Positions 12,192-24,517 are shown, numbered from the stretch's first letter. The stretch: 64,000 bases of DNA from Neoconidiobolus thromboides FSU 785 (GCA_025603075.1 MU626267.1:62001-126000), one strand, 5' to 3'. Notes: a model not told the origin generated them from the sequence alone. Translations and numbers: made by a program.

Positions 12192-13140
12192 ATTAAATTT
12201 TAAAGGATTTTAATAGTGGGAGTTTTTTGATGCTTAATCGTTATTAATGTGAACTATTAGATTACAAATAAAGAAAATTTATACAGAATCATATTTATAA
12301 TAATTAGGCTATAAAGTAACAAATATAAAGTATGATGGAGAATATATTATTTAAATTTCATATAAAAGGGTCAATAATTGAACAGGATTAAAAAAATCAT
12401 ATTAATGGGATAGTAAATTTTGTATAAACCCTATAGATAAATAGGTGAGCAATTCATGAAGCACAATAATAATATAAGAACTTACTATCACAAGTGAAGA
12501 TTTAGGCAATTAAAGGTTTACTATGCTTAAAAAGTATTGATTTTTTAGAAATATGAAATTTAAATTTGAAAAACATGGTGATAAGGAAAGACTGAAAGAT
12601 GGGAGTTAATAATCTTAATACTAGAAGAATGAATCAGCTTACTGAATGAGATAAAATAGACACGTTAATTATTAAAATATGGGACTAAATCAAAAGATAA
12701 AACAAGTTAGTTGATGTATATAAAAGGCTTATGATTAACTTTACTTACCATTGAATTTCAAAATAGTATAAAATTGGAATTTTATTATTGAGTTTAAAAG
12801 AATAACTAGTAAGGTCTATTTTCAAAGGTAAGGTAAGGTTAAAGGTATGACGAATCTAAATACAAACTAAATGAGTGAATAGACCAAAGGCAACAGAAAA
12901 CTTACATGATAGGGAAAGACGGTAAAGAAGATGTTTAATGATGTAATGATAAGGTAATACAATGGCGGGACTATAGAATGATAAGCAACTAAGAAACTCG
13001 AAAAACAATTACACTTACTTAATTAAAGAACTAAAAAAAGGTAAACTAACTCTAAAGACAAAATAAACTATAGTTATCTATCATACAAAAAAATATGTAG
13101 ACATCAATTATTTATTTGTCTCAAAGATAGCCTATTCTTT
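12192..13140. other. Intergenic region, possible relics only
   Basis: Many stops in all frames and no recognisable domain. 12540-12760 is purine-rich and might be decayed coding DNA, but I cannot support a gene. Confidence 0.4.
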
Positions 13141-13932
13141 TTAATTCTTATGTTTGCTGGACTTATTAAGACGTGCTCCGGACTTAGTTTTTCCATTGGA
13201 TTTAAGAGCTTTTTTACGATTAATCTTGGCCTTATCCTTAGTCCCAGAAGTGGCACGTGGGAGGGGTCTGGCAGAAGAAGAAGGTTCAATATCTGGTAAG
13301 TTGACAGAAAGGTGAGAATCTTCTCTCTTAGCATTAGTAGCAAACTCGCTAATTTCTCTTACTGGAATACTATTAATTTCACGGCTACTACTAGTAGATT
13401 GAACCAATCTTTGTCTAAGTTCTGCATTGATCTGGCGTTCAGAGATAAGCTCGCGTTGACAAGCAGCCACTTCATTTTGGTTTTCTTCATGATCAGCTAA
13501 AACGCTTCTTAACTGATAAACCATACCTTCAAGATGTTCAATCTTAGCTTGATCTGCTTTTACTTTATTCTGCATAGCTTCATAAGTTTGTTGTAAAATA
13601 CGGTGTTGAGTAGTTAATAACTCAATTTGCTGTTCAATATTGGTATTTTGATTGACTAAAGCTTCATTATGCTGCATTAAGTTATCGTTGGCAGTTTGCA
13701 TCCAATTAAGATTTTTATTAGCTTCACGTACAGTTTGATCATGTTTGTTGTTCAGTAACATGATCTGTTCTTTAAGTCGACGGTTTTGTTTGATTAACTC
13801 ATCACGCTTAGCCTCGTTATCTTCAATACTGGCAATGGAAGCTAAAAGTTTATCAATAGTGTTGTCTTTAAGACCTAAAAAATCAAAATATTTGGTTAAA
13901 TATTCGACGCTGAACTTATAATCTTCATCCAT
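13141..13932 (-). CDS. Long coiled-coil protein with basic C-terminal tail
   Basis: A single uninterrupted frame of 263 residues from MDEDYKFSVEYLTKYFDFLG. Residues about 35-175 form heptad-rich coiled coil (KQNRRLKEQIMLLNNKHDQT, NTNIEQQIELLTTQHRILQQ, AKIEHLEGMVYQLRSVLADH), so it is likely a rod-shaped dimer. A Ser/Pro-rich linker follows (about 177-225), and the last 35 residues are strongly basic (KDKAKINRKKALKSNGKTKS), suggesting nucleic-acid or microtubule binding or a nuclear signal. There is no basic region directly before the coil as in bZIP factors. Codon content is less AT-biased than the surroundings, consistent with a well-expressed gene. No family recognised. Confidence 0.75.
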   Translation of the reverse strand: MDEDYKFSVEYLTKYFDFLGLKDNTIDKLLASIASIEDNEAKRDELIKQNRRLKEQIMLLNNKHDQTVREANKNLNWMQTANDNLMQHNEALVNQNTNIEQQIELLTTQHRILQQTYEAMQNKVKADQAKIEHLEGMVYQLRSVLADHEENQNEVAACQRELISERQINAELRQRLVQSTSSSREINSIPVREISEFATNAKREDSHLSVNLPDIEPSSSARPLPRATSGTKDKAKINRKKALKSNGKTKSGARLNKSSKHKN

Positions 13933-15536
13933 CCTGAGAAAAAATGAATTGTTTCGGGAAAAAAAATGTAGAAATAGACTTTCTTAAAAGTTGCTAAGGT
14001 TGACTAAAATACTGAACAATCTTATATGCACCGTTTCTAGCTTGTTTCCTTACCCTAAAAAAGTCGAAAAAAATAGTTGTATTATTAATTTACCCTTACC
14101 TTTAAGTCCCTATTTTTGGTTTTTAGAGCATTCGATGATTGGCTATACCTGAATCAAAGGAGTTATTTATCCAATTAAATTTCCTTTGACTTGGGTACTT
14201 TTTACTTGTAATAATAGGGTAAAAATGATATAGTATTGTAAATAAAGCTAGTTTTGTAAATAGAATCCTTATCAAATTGTGTAAATTAATAATTTTAAAC
14301 TCAACCCCTTTACTATCGATCACGTTGAGCTATTATAATTCAAAGATTTCTTTACCATATGCATCAATTGTATAGTTTCTAGCTTTTTTAAAAATAAATA
14401 AGCACAGTTAATATAGATTATGTTATAATAAAATAAATAACTTTATCCAAAAAATCATTATTTATATGCTTTAAAAAACTTATTTCTTTATCAACATAAG
14501 TGTACGTTATTAACCTTTATAAACTTAATATGAATAAATATACTGAAATATTGGCATGATTGGGTTTAAACATTGAATGTTAATTGAAATCTATTATAGT
14601 AGTATATGAGGTTGTATTTTTTTGCTTGGGAGTTTTATTGATAGCTTTTCCACTCGAATAGTGCTTGAAAGATGGAAAAAGTAATGAAACCAAAAAAACA
14701 CCTTTACATATTAAAATCTGACCATCCACCTTTATTTATTGAATATGCTAATCTGTCTGAATTTCCGCTATAAAATTCCAAACCATTTGAAATATTTATA
14801 CTTTTGTTAATAAACTATAAACTTTAACTACGATTACTATTTTATCGAAATTCCATTCATCTATGCGAATACTGCTTCGTTACAATCCTACATGTAATTT
14901 TCATAATATGTACACCTAAATAAATTAAGAAATAAATACTACATCAAATGTTATAATGATTTGATATTTTGGAAAAAGATCACTTGCTTAATTTAGTATC
15001 TAAGGAAGTTATGCTGATGTTTTTTTACCAATTATTCATTTTTACTACTTTTATTGAAATTTAGAAATTAATTAGCTAATACAGCTATTTAAGCTTTGTA
15101 TATGCGCTAGATAACTGTTCACTTAGGAAATTAATCATCGAGCTGCAAACCACCATAATAGTACAAATAATTAGTTATGAATTTGCTACTAATGAAGCGA
15201 TACTTGGACTTAAACAATTGCATGGTTAGTTAATCTATAGATTTTTGAAAAAGTAGCAAAAGAAGGTAATTTGTAAAAGCATTGTTATATTTTATTTGAA
15301 TTTACTTTATAACTTTGTAATTAATAGCTAAAAATTGAAATTAGTAAAATGCCACATGGGTTATAAAATTAATGAATACTATACAAATGCTTTAAAAGTG
15401 GTGGGCTAATAGTATCAAGAAGTCATTAATAATTGCTACCTAACAAGATAATAAATAACTATTAGATTATAGTTAAATTTCAAATCATTAAAAAATCAAT
15501 TTTAGCCCATTTTAGACTTTATTCTCTAGAACTCTT
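13933..15536. other. Intergenic region with one MITE
   Basis: Contains the MITE at 14609-14707. The rest is AT-rich with stops in all frames. Confidence 0.55.
14609..14707 (-). mobile_element. MITE, orientation B
   Basis: Begins GAGGTTGTATTTTTTTGC, core TCCACTCGAATAGTGCTT, ends AAAAAAACACCTTTAC. ATAT flanks both sides (14605-14608 and 14708-14711), matching the 4-bp duplication seen in other copies. Confidence 0.8.
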
Positions 15537-16551
15537 TTAAAGTAAAGTTACAATGTTCTTAACTAAATCTTGCATAAGCTTAGCCTTAGCTACTGAAGCA
15601 GCGAGCACTTCTTCATGAGTAGCATGAACTTCTTCAACTTGGTTCTCAGCTGGCTCAGCATAAGAAGGAGGTTCTCTACTTGTAATAACGTTATTAGTAA
15701 TAAGAGACAATCCTAAGATACGTAAGCCACAATGTTTGGCAACGATGACTTCGGGTACAGTGGACATCCCAACAGCATCAGCACCCAACAAAGTTAATAG
15801 TCTACCTTCAGCTCTAGTTTCGTAACTTGGTCCACTTACATTAGCATAGATACCTTCTTGCATTTTTAACTCTCCCAATTCTTTTGGAATTTGAGAAGCA
15901 GCTTTGAAAGCTATTCTACGAAGCTCAATATCATAAGCATCTGAAGTAGCTACAAACCTTGGTCCATAAGTATCAATGTTAGGTCCTACTAATGGATTAT
16001 TACCAGCTAATCCAGCCATTGATAAATGATCAGCAATGACCATTACATCTCCTACATTGTAATCTTTGTTTAAACCACCAGCGGCGTTGGTAACTGTAAG
16101 TAAGGATGTAAAAAAAGGTGAAGTTTATAAAAAATATGAAAATTACCAATCAAAATTTTAATGCCTAAAGTAGCCATTACTCTAATAGGGAAAGTGACAT
16201 GATGTAATGGATGACCTTCATAAAAGTGAAAGCGACCAACCATACAAAGGGTTGGTACTCCTTGTAATTGACCAAATACTAATTGACCGGCATGGCCAGC
16301 AACTAATCCATTTTCAGAATCAATGAGTTAAAAAATGAAAAACTTAAAAACTTACCAGTAGCTTTTGGAAAGTGAGGGATCTGAGAGTATGGAATGGAAA
16401 CAGTGTTTGATAAAGTTTCAGCTAACCCACCAAGTCCAGAACCACATACGATACCGATTTTAAAGTCAGTTCCAGAAGTCAATTTAGATTTTATAAAGTT
16501 GGAGGCCTCTTCTATTTGGTTTAATAATTCTTTTGCTTCTATTATTGCCAT
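15537..16551 (-). CDS. Purine nucleoside phosphorylase
   Basis: Exons 16551-16356, 16302-16147 and 16093-15537 give 302 residues. The phosphate-binding start is GIVCGSGLGGLAE; HFPKATVAGHAGQLVFG and GRFHFYEGHPLHHVTFP follow, then the invariant TNAAGGLNKDY. The catalytic Glu/Asn pair of the trimeric PNP family appears in SGPSYETRAEGRLL and LSLITNNVI, with GADAVGMSTVPEVIVAKHCG between them. The enzyme splits (deoxy)guanosine and inosine with phosphate into base and ribose-1-phosphate for cytosolic purine salvage. The first intron splits the codon for the Val before AGHAG; the second lies just before TNAAGG. Start chosen at MAIIEAKELL because it gives normal family length. The folate enzyme DHFR at 34 kb is the other nucleotide gene here but is not linked. 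Confidence 0.95.
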
Positions 16552-17409
16552 TTTGTCTTATATTTTAGTAAAAGTTATTGAACTGTATTTCTATCTCTTA
16601 TTTTATTATCAGTTTTTGAGTGTTGAGGTTATTACCTAACCAGATTCAAAATGGTTTTTATTGGTTAGATTCTAGATTTTGTTCTTAGAAAACAGAAATT
16701 TGGGATATGTAGTTTAACTATATTAGTATTTTTTAATTAGAATATGTTGGAGTCAAAGAAATAAACTATTATTAAAGTATAATAGATTTCTAATAATCAT
16801 ATGTGTATTTTTATCTTATTTGTTATATCTATATAGCATCAAATAAATAAGATTAGTAGTTAATCTAAGAATGCCTTTATTGTTTCATTCTTTTTCATTT
16901 TTTATGGCCATAAATTTAATTGTAGCTAAATGCTGAAACAATAATGGATTCTCAATTATTTTACTTAAAAAAGACTGTCAAATTTTCAACCAATAAAAAA
17001 ATAAAAAGCAAAAAAATCTTTATTCAGATTAAATTTTATTTTTTATAGTCTAGAATAATAGTCAATTTTATTCTGCCAATTTAATTTAAAAATATTGCAA
17101 TATATATCTCTGCGGTATACTTTCTAATGTACTATTAATTTAATGTAGAGCTTTTTAGACCTTTATATTGGAAACACAAGTGTAACAGAAAGTGTTTTAT
17201 AAAAACTATGGGCTAAGTTTAGTTCACAAAGGTCAAAGCAAACCATCTTAGTGCAAGAAAAATACTTTCAAAATATTTATGTTTTTAAGATATTATATAC
17301 TACTAAAAAAAATTATTACTATGATTTTTAAAGAGCTAGTAATCCTTGATTTCTTTTCTAAAGATATGTTTGTTTATCTAAAATTAAAAATAAATCACAT
17401 CCAACATAT

Positions 17410-17506
17410 GATGATGTTTTTTTGGTCTCATCATTTTTTCCATTTTTTAAGCGCTATTGAGTGGAAATAACGTTAGTAAAAGCCTTAAGCAAAAAAATAC
17501 ATCCAC
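17410..17506 (+). mobile_element. MITE, orientation A
   Basis: GATGATGTTTTTTTGG start, core TTAAGCGCTATTGAGTGG, end AAATACATCCAC. ATAT precedes it; the right flank reads TATA, one step out of register. Confidence 0.85.
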
Positions 17507-17865
17507 TATACAATTTTATATCAAAAGTTTTTACAAAAATTAGTTGTTTGCTTTATACCTATGGTAGCCTCAATTAGTCATCGGTTTAAACATGCTTGAT
17601 TAATAGAGTATACAATATCAACATGTCAAAATGCTTATCAAAGGATCAAGTGGACTCTAAGATTCAATGTGTTTAAAAAAATAAGACATATCAGTAACAC
17701 AAAGAAAAGGGATTAGACCCTTTATTAGCTCATTATTTATTGAAACTACAAAGTTGTATTTAAAAAACTGCTATTGACCTCATTTTAACTAATATAGATA
17801 CATTAGCTACAGCGTCATATATCGTAAATTGTGATTAAATTATTTGTTAAAGCTATTTATTAAAT

Positions 17866-17962
17866 GGGGATGTATTTTTTTGTTTAAGAATTTTACCAAC
17901 ATCTTTTCACTCAAATAGCGCTTAAAAAATGGAAAAATAACGAAACCAAAAAAAACATCCCC
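17866..17962 (-). mobile_element. MITE, orientation B, with AAAT target duplication
   Basis: GGGGATGTATTTTTTTG to AAAAACATCCCC, 97 bp, flanked by AAAT at 17862-17865 and 17963-17966. This non-palindromic direct repeat shows that duplication is 4 bp and that the element proper begins with GGGG. Confidence 0.92.
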
Positions 17963-19168
17963 AAATGGTAAATATTAATTGAACTTATTTATTCTTTTAA
18001 ATGATTCTTATTAATATGACGTTTCTAGTACTATGACATTTTTATTGAAAGTTGTTTTTTGATATTTTGTTAGTGCTTTATGTTTATTGTACCATTGTGG
18101 AGAAAATCCTAGAACGTAATCGAAGAAGTTTCGGACTAATCTTCCATTTCAATGAAGCCTGGTTCACCAGACAACCAAGTGATAAAGTTAAGAAACACCA
18201 TCGGGCCTGTGGTATTCATAATAATAGTACAAATATTAGACTACTCGGACTGAAATCTGGTAGTTTATAAACAAATGTAATGATGTAACAAGGTATTACA
18301 GTAATAAACTAATATGTTGATGTAAAGTGTTAGTATAAAAATAAGTTAAAAAAGTGTGCTTAAAAATAAGTAACTTGATACGGAATAATTAAATATACTA
18401 ACATGTCTATTCAGGATATAAATATAATAGTTAAGTATTAATAATTGAACGTGGATTGAAGTAAGAAAAATTAGCAATATTTTACTAACTTTAATAGTAT
18501 TAGGATCAAGGGCGAAAGGAAACCAAAGGATGGATGAACAAAGACAACTAAACCACAACGATGAAAAGAAACTAAATAAAACGATGTTAGTTAAATTATT
18601 CTAAAGTTTGATATATTGATTAGAGTAATTTATAAATGCTAATTTCTGGTGGATTTAGTCAAAATAAAGTTTACATTGTATTCCTTAGATTTAAACTAAT
18701 TTTAATCTTTATAATTTTAAATCCCTTGTTTTGAACTTGTTTGAATAATTTAGATAAAGTTGAATAGTATATCAAACAAAGTAAATTAAACAAAGTTGAG
18801 CATAATAGAATAAAATATTAACAGTTTAAATTTAGAAATGGAAATGGCTTTAGATATATTTTTAATGGTAACAACAATTTATATATTATAATAGTAATAA
18901 CAATTACATAAAATTATTACTAATTGATAATAATTTTGATGTCAAAAATTTAACTATTGACATATAGCTTATATAAAGTTATACTCGAAAAATTAAAAAA
19001 AAATCGACTATCATATTTTTGTTTATGATTTATATTTATTAATATTTTACAACGTTATAAATATATATAACCTAGTGCTTAACCAAACTATTATCTATAA
19101 CTAAATAGTCGTTTTGAATTTAAAACCAGCAAAATAGAATTGCAAATAGCTGTGATTTAAAGTTAAAG

Positions 19169-20584
19169 TTAATTTTCATACCATGAGTAAACAGGGACAA
19201 CTAAAGGTATCTGTTTCAAATGCTCAAATACCTTTTCAACATCCCTTTCATCAAAATAGATATCTAAAAAGAACAATAGAGGCTTTTCAAAGTGATGAGT
19301 TGCTGAGTTACTCAAATTGCCTAGTTTCACACAGCAAATATTAAGGTATACCATCTCACAATTAGGAAATACTTTTAAAATATCAAGACAGTTAATAAGT
19401 TTAAAATCCGATTGCTCAAATATGACTTCTTTAACTGAATTACACATGACATCCTGCTTTAATAACGGTATGCTATTAGCAATGTTATAATCCGATAAAA
19501 TATCATCTAAATTGAAATCCACTTTAAGATATGTTAAACTTGTTATTTTTAGTTTCTTAATACTTAACTTTGGTAATATAGTTAAAAGGTAAGATTCAAA
19601 TATCTCATTATCAGTTAATATCAATTGATTTAAATGTTTCATATTTAATAAATCATTTAAATCAAAATCTTTACAAAAATATACATGTAGTACTTGAATC
19701 TGATTCTCTTTTAATTGACTATTATTTATCATATTATACTCATCTCCATTTTTGTTAAAGCGTTGTAACTTCTTTACATCTCCAAAATAAACCACTGGAT
19801 CTAATCTGCCTAACCTTACTTCAATGTTAAGATGTTTGAGGGAACAAAAACTTTTAGTGTTTAAAAAAGATGGATCTACTTTATAATTATCTGACTTTAC
19901 ATGTAGCACTTCCAATACTTTAAATTGCTTTAATTCGTTTAAACCAGTTAAATTTAACTCATCTGCATATATTTTGAGGACCTTTAGTTTATCTTTATTT
20001 AAATATCGAATTAAATCTCGCAATTTAATGCTTTCTATTGATATATCAAACAGTTCTAATCTCTCTAAAATGATTTCCCAGTTCCTTATTGATTCATCGA
20101 TCCTCCAGTTACTTAGTAATTGACTATAATCACTTTTATAAAATTCAATTTCTATACTCTTGAGTCTTTTAAGTTCCAACAATTTTTTCATTACTGTTTG
20201 AAACATAACTGTTGGATCCTCTTCGTCTTCTACCCTTAAATCATGATCCACCCTTAGCGCTTTTATGTTTTTACACAAGCTAAAATATTCCAGTTGACTT
20301 GTTTTATAGATCCATAGATACTTTACCTTATCACCTTTATTTTGAATAAACTTCTTTTGTAAGTCTTGATAGTAGTTATCTTCGTCTAAGCCATAGATAA
20401 AGTTACAATAGTTGGCTGTGATAACTTCCAATACTATACTATAAAACCTTTTGCTTAAAAATATCAAATCAAATAGATCCTTTGGTCTACAGTTCTTAAA
20501 TACTTCTATTAATATAACATCTGGCAAATCAATCATCATTATTTTTAATAAAAGGAACAATAATCTGTTTTTATAATTCCTCAT
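19169..20584 (-). CDS. F-box protein with degenerate leucine-rich repeats
   Basis: Single frame of 471 residues. The F-box is MMIDLPDVILIEVFKNCRPK followed by DLFDLIFLSKRFYSIV. The first 15 residues precede it without conservation, so Met 16 (codon start 20539) is an equally good start. Behind the F-box come irregular leucine-rich repeats such as LKVLKIYADELNLTGLNELK, QFKVLEVLHVKSDNY and LNQLILTDNEIFESYLL. F-box proteins bind Skp1 in SCF ubiquitin ligases and present targets held by the repeat domain. Target unknown; AT-rich zygomycete genomes often carry large, fast-evolving F-box/LRR families and this looks like such a member. Confidence 0.8.
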   Translation of the reverse strand: MRNYKNRLLFLLLKIMMIDLPDVILIEVFKNCRPKDLFDLIFLSKRFYSIVLEVITANYCNFIYGLDEDNYYQDLQKKFIQNKGDKVKYLWIYKTSQLEYFSLCKNIKALRVDHDLRVEDEEDPTVMFQTVMKKLLELKRLKSIEIEFYKSDYSQLLSNWRIDESIRNWEIILERLELFDISIESIKLRDLIRYLNKDKLKVLKIYADELNLTGLNELKQFKVLEVLHVKSDNYKVDPSFLNTKSFCSLKHLNIEVRLGRLDPVVYFGDVKKLQRFNKNGDEYNMINNSQLKENQIQVLHVYFCKDFDLNDLLNMKHLNQLILTDNEIFESYLLTILPKLSIKKLKITSLTYLKVDFNLDDILSDYNIANSIPLLKQDVMCNSVKEVIFEQSDFKLINCLDILKVFPNCEMVYLNICCVKLGNLSNSATHHFEKPLLFFLDIYFDERDVEKVFEHLKQIPLVVPVYSWYEN

Positions 20585-22026
20585 TTAATGTTATTTTATA
20601 CTTATAGCAAAAGAAGCCAATCAGCATAATTTTTTTATTTTTAAAGAAAAAGCAAGGTAAAACATATGAAGAGATCGGAGCAATAGGCAATAGATATAAA
20701 CTAGTATAACTAGTATGTGACTCTCTTTTCTGACTTTTTTTAAAACAAATTAAGAAATAGATTCGTGCTTTAAGTTACATTGACGTGTTTTAATAAAAAA
20801 GTTTTAGCTATTTGTTGTTGTTTAAAGGCTACTTTATAGCAGCCTCTGTACTCTTTATTAAATAAATAACTATTATAGATTTAAATTGAAGATTTGTTGA
20901 TGTTTTCATTAGATGATTGAGTAGTTATTGCTATAGGATTATTCTTAAGATACTTTTTTTTAAAAGCAAAATATTTCACTATCATATTAAGTGTTATATT
21001 GGCTTTTACAAGATAAGTTATATGCTAATAGGGTATCCAGTTCATTTAGTCATCCACTTTGGGAATTACAATTTGCTATTTTAGTGTAGGATGGTTAACC
21101 TTAGAATACAATTAAGCCTCAGATCAGGAAGTCAAGTAACTAACACAATGTAGTTAGCTCACAAGCAAATGTTTTTAAAAGTATCAAGTATAGATAACTA
21201 TTTAAATTGATTAAAGAGTTGGGACCTGTATTGGAGACACCATTAAATAATAAAATTGCATTTAAAACATTTGTGTTTAATTAAATTCGTACTAATTGAG
21301 TTACTAGAAACAACTTGGGTATGTTAGTTTTTATTACATTTAATCGCAAGCTATGTTTTAAATTAATTATAGTCCTATAATAAAGTTTTTGTAGAAAGAT
21401 GTTTATTTATAAAATAAACTAAAATTTTATTTTGAAATGTAATCTTTTTTTACTGTACTTTATTCTAAATAAAAGTGAGGTAAGTATTTTTAAATTTCAT
21501 AGGGTTTATTTTTGTAAGTGTAGGCTAGAAGTTAAAAATAGCTTTTATTTTTATCATTTTTTGTCGAATTTCACCTTTTATTAGGTCATCTATTTTTTAG
21601 AATATAAATTATTTCATTATGAACAAATAGAAAAATATACATACATACATAACTCTTTTATAGAATAATACTTCTCTTTATTATAAGTTTGTAATTAAAG
21701 CATAAAGATAAATTAAACAAAGGATTATAATGAATAAATTAGGTACAGTAATTGATAATCGATTATAGTTAATAAAAGCTAGTAAAGTACCCATGTTTAT
21801 TTATTAGACTTTATACATCAATTTTTAAATTAACAAAAATTAAAATTTCCGACTTTAAGGAGAATAAAAACCAAGAACCAGAAGAATAACTGATTCAATT
21901 TTACCTTGTAAAAAGCTAAGCTAAATTAAATAGTATTTTTAATACTAATAGAAAAGTATAAAAAGAAACAAAAGTCTTTTATAATATAAAATAAATAAAT
22001 AAATAATTAGATCCTGTAATATAAAA
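20585..22026. other. Intergenic region
   Basis: Only AT-rich sequence with stops in all frames; no MITE copy recognised here. Confidence 0.5.
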
Positions 22027-22206
22027 ATGGCCAGTGTAATTAATAACAGTAATGAAAGCATCAGTCAACTTATTGAAGCCAATTTAAATATAACAAAAGA
22101 CGAAACCGAAACCAAATTAGATGCTGCTATCATCGAAGATATATTAAACCTTACCTTTGATGCCTTTTTACTAGACTATTATACCCTTAACTCTGATGAA
22201 AATTAA
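22027..22206 (+). CDS. Possible small acidic protein, 59 residues
   Basis: ATG at 22027 opens MASVINNSNESISQLIEANL, continues NITKDETETKLDAAIIED and ends LLDYYTLNSDEN before TAA. The amino-acid mix and codon choice resemble the real genes of the window rather than random AT-rich frames, and a TATA-like stretch (TATAATATAAAATAA) lies about 40 bp upstream. It is acidic, predicted helical, with no signal peptide and no recognised family. It could also be one exon of a larger gene. Confidence 0.4.
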   Translation: MASVINNSNESISQLIEANLNITKDETETKLDAAIIEDILNLTFDAFLLDYYTLNSDEN

Positions 22207-22977
22207 GTTCAACTCTAGATAGGCTAAATAGTATGTATGTAAATAGCTACTTATATTTTTATTCTCCTCCTCTTATAATGGCTCGTCTTAAATAAATTCA
22301 AATAAATTTAATGTAATATTGATGTTGTTCTTAGCTCTTGATTATTGTATATATAGTTACCTTGAGTTAAGTGTGTTAGAGATTTATTTTACAATATATA
22401 TAGCAATTAACAAAATTTAGTTATTTAATAGTAAAAATAAGTATAGTATACCTAATAGAAGTATAATTATACATTTAAATGAGGTTGATTTGGACTATTG
22501 TTTTTGTTTCAGAATATTGAAACAATATTTAATACTTCTTATCGATTGCCTTTTACTTTGAAGTATCAACAAACAAAACAAATGGAACTAATATAGCACT
22601 CATTAACACAACTCCTTTGAAACACTTTCTGATTTAATGATACTAGTAAAAAAACATTGGAGATTATGTAGCTGGGTAGTTTTTAAAGCCTGAGTTCTTA
22701 TCCCAAAGAAATCTTAAAGATAGAGTAAACAATTAAACAAAAACAAACATCAACTTCTAAAATTGAAACACTTTGATACCAATACCCTAGATCAAAAATA
22801 TAGCTGCAACACATCAGCTCATGAATTGCCTTTTCAGTTCTTTGGCTGGGTTTTATAAAGTACGCTATCCTTCATGGTAAGAAAAAAAACCATTCAGCCA
22901 GTGTAGTGTAAAGTCATTCAAATAGAATTTGCTAAAAAAATATCCTATTTCTATTTACAATTATTGTTTAACTATAT

Positions 22978-23069
22978 AGGAATGTCCCTTCTTGTTTAAG
23001 AAATTTGCTAATATTTTTTCCACTCAAAAGGCTTAAAAAATAAAAAAGTGATGACTAAAAAACATTCCT
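22978..23069 (-). mobile_element. MITE, orientation B, diverged
   Basis: AGGAATGT start, TCCACTCAAAAGGCTTAAAA core and AAAAAACATTCCT end, with a small internal deletion and no clear target repeat. Confidence 0.7.
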
Positions 23070-23350
23070 AAATATTAATAAAATTTTAGTATTGTAAATT
23101 TTGATGAAAAACAATAGACTAGGCTCAAAATTGATAAAAGTAAAAGTTAATTTCATTTTTAATTCAAAACTTGGTAACAGTTTAGAGGTTTAACTAAACG
23201 ATTAAATAATGCCAGGTTTTTTTAAATCTAGTTTTAACCTTTAATCTAAAATTGAATTCTAGGTATTATACATTCACACTATAAAAACATTGGTAGTAAT
23301 GAAAAAATAATGTAAAAGTTTAAACAATATTCATTAATTTATTGATATAT

Positions 23351-23447
23351 GGTGATGCTTTTTGGCTTCATTACTTTTTCCATTTTTTAAGCCCTATTTG
23401 AGCGGAAAAATTGTTAGTAAAATTCTTAAATACAAAGATACATCCCC
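23351..23447 (+). mobile_element. MITE, orientation A
   Basis: GGTGATGCTTTTTGGC to ATACATCCCC, 97 bp, flanked by ATAT on both sides (23347-23350, 23448-23451). Confidence 0.9.
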
Positions 23448-23553
23448 ATATTCTAATTCATAAAATAGCTAGACCTATCTTTTTCATGATTACCTTAGGT
23501 TTGATTCTTGTATTTTCTATCCCAGTTCCAACTAATTTAGTACCCTAAATTAG

Positions 23554-24114
23554 CACTTCAGTGAGTCCTCTTTTGGATTAATAGCTGGAAGTGATTCTAT
23601 TTTAAATTTCGGAGCTACTACTGGTGTTGCTTCAGGACCAAACTCTTCTTTTGGCGCCAGTTCAAATGTAGCAAGTGTTACAGCTACTCCCTACAGTAAT
23701 ACTCTATCGTCAGGAAACAATGCTATTTCTGGTGTAACTGGTGATTCTGGATTTTTCAATCCAGGATCTAACTTTGGAAGTGGAAAGACTAATGGCTATG
23801 GTTCTAATGCTGGTTTTTACGGTACTGGACCTGTTTCTGGCGTCACTTCAGGTACTACCAGTTTTGGTGCTTCTATTAATTTCCGAGCTTCTCAAGCCAT
23901 TTGTTTGGACTCATCTGGAGTTACTAAACCTGGGGCTAGTTATGGTCAATCTCCTGAACCATATTCAGGCACTAATGTTAAGAACAATGTAGTTGGCCTT
24001 AATAATGGGGTCAGATCTGCTGGCACTTCCAACAACTATGGTTCGTCTACTGGACCTGGCATTATTGGCGCTCGAACTAATTTCAATGGCTACAATAACA
24101 CTATCCCATATTGA
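23554..24114 (+). pseudogene. Gly/Ser/Asn-rich frame, probably a decayed or incompletely resolved secreted protein gene
   Basis: From 23554 one frame stays open for 187 codons to TGA at 24112. It encodes spaced repeats such as SDSILNFGATTGVASGPNSS, GDSGFFNPGSNFG, GYGSNAGFYGTGPVSG and TSNNYGSSTGPGIIGARTNF, typical of glycine-rich wall or adhesive proteins. There is no ATG for the long part. About 70 bp upstream, in another frame, MITLGLILVFSIPVPTNL (from 23486) looks like a signal peptide followed by a stop; no acceptable intron restores the frame, so I infer a frameshifted relic. An unusual short intron or sequence error are alternatives. Confidence 0.5.
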
Positions 24115-24418
24115 TAATTATAAATAAGAATTTTATTTACAAAATCTTATTTTTTGTCCAAATTTATTTCACAACAGCAGATACTTTTTTACATCGTTTA
24201 GCGATATTCAATTTAAAGCTATTTATTTACTTAATATATTACTTACCAATGCTACTTTGAGAATATTTAATATCACATCTAAGCATATACATATACCACG
24301 AATATATTTAATCTTATCGCGATACTAAATATTTTAAAACATAGTGTTAGTTAGAGATATAATGAAGCCTCAAAAGAATGCTAATGAAATTATTAGATTA
24401 ACTTTATGTTTATGATAT

Positions 24419-24517
24419 GAGGATGTATTTTTGTGTTTAAGAATTTTACTAACAAATTTTCCGCTTAAATAGAGCTTAAAAAATAGAAAAAATAGTGAAA
24501 CAAAAAAAAGCACTCCC
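24419..24517 (-). mobile_element. MITE, orientation B
   Basis: GAGGATGTATTTTTGTG to AAAGCACTCCC, flanked by ATAT on both sides. Confidence 0.88.

Larger units (their letters stand above)
16552..19168. other. Gene-poor spacer with two MITEs and a small open frame
   Basis: Contains MITE copies at 17410-17506 and 17866-17962. An ATG-less 72-codon frame at 18052-18270 (ending NIRLLGLKSGSL) is less AT-rich than its surroundings and might be a fragment of old coding DNA; no family is recognised. The remainder shows nothing. Confidence 0.5.
22207..23485. other. Intergenic region with two MITEs
   Basis: MITE copies at 22978-23069 and 23351-23447. Nothing else recognised. Confidence 0.5.

Noticed and set aside
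17279-17470. Small plus-strand frame, and similar ones at 5572, 24370 and 47294
   Set aside because: They lie over MITE copies; the repeated FFW...F and SRK...SK-like peptides are the element translated, not genes.
18052-18270. 72-codon frame as a transposase fragment
   Set aside because: Less AT-rich, but no DDE or other motif is visible; recorded only as a possible relic.
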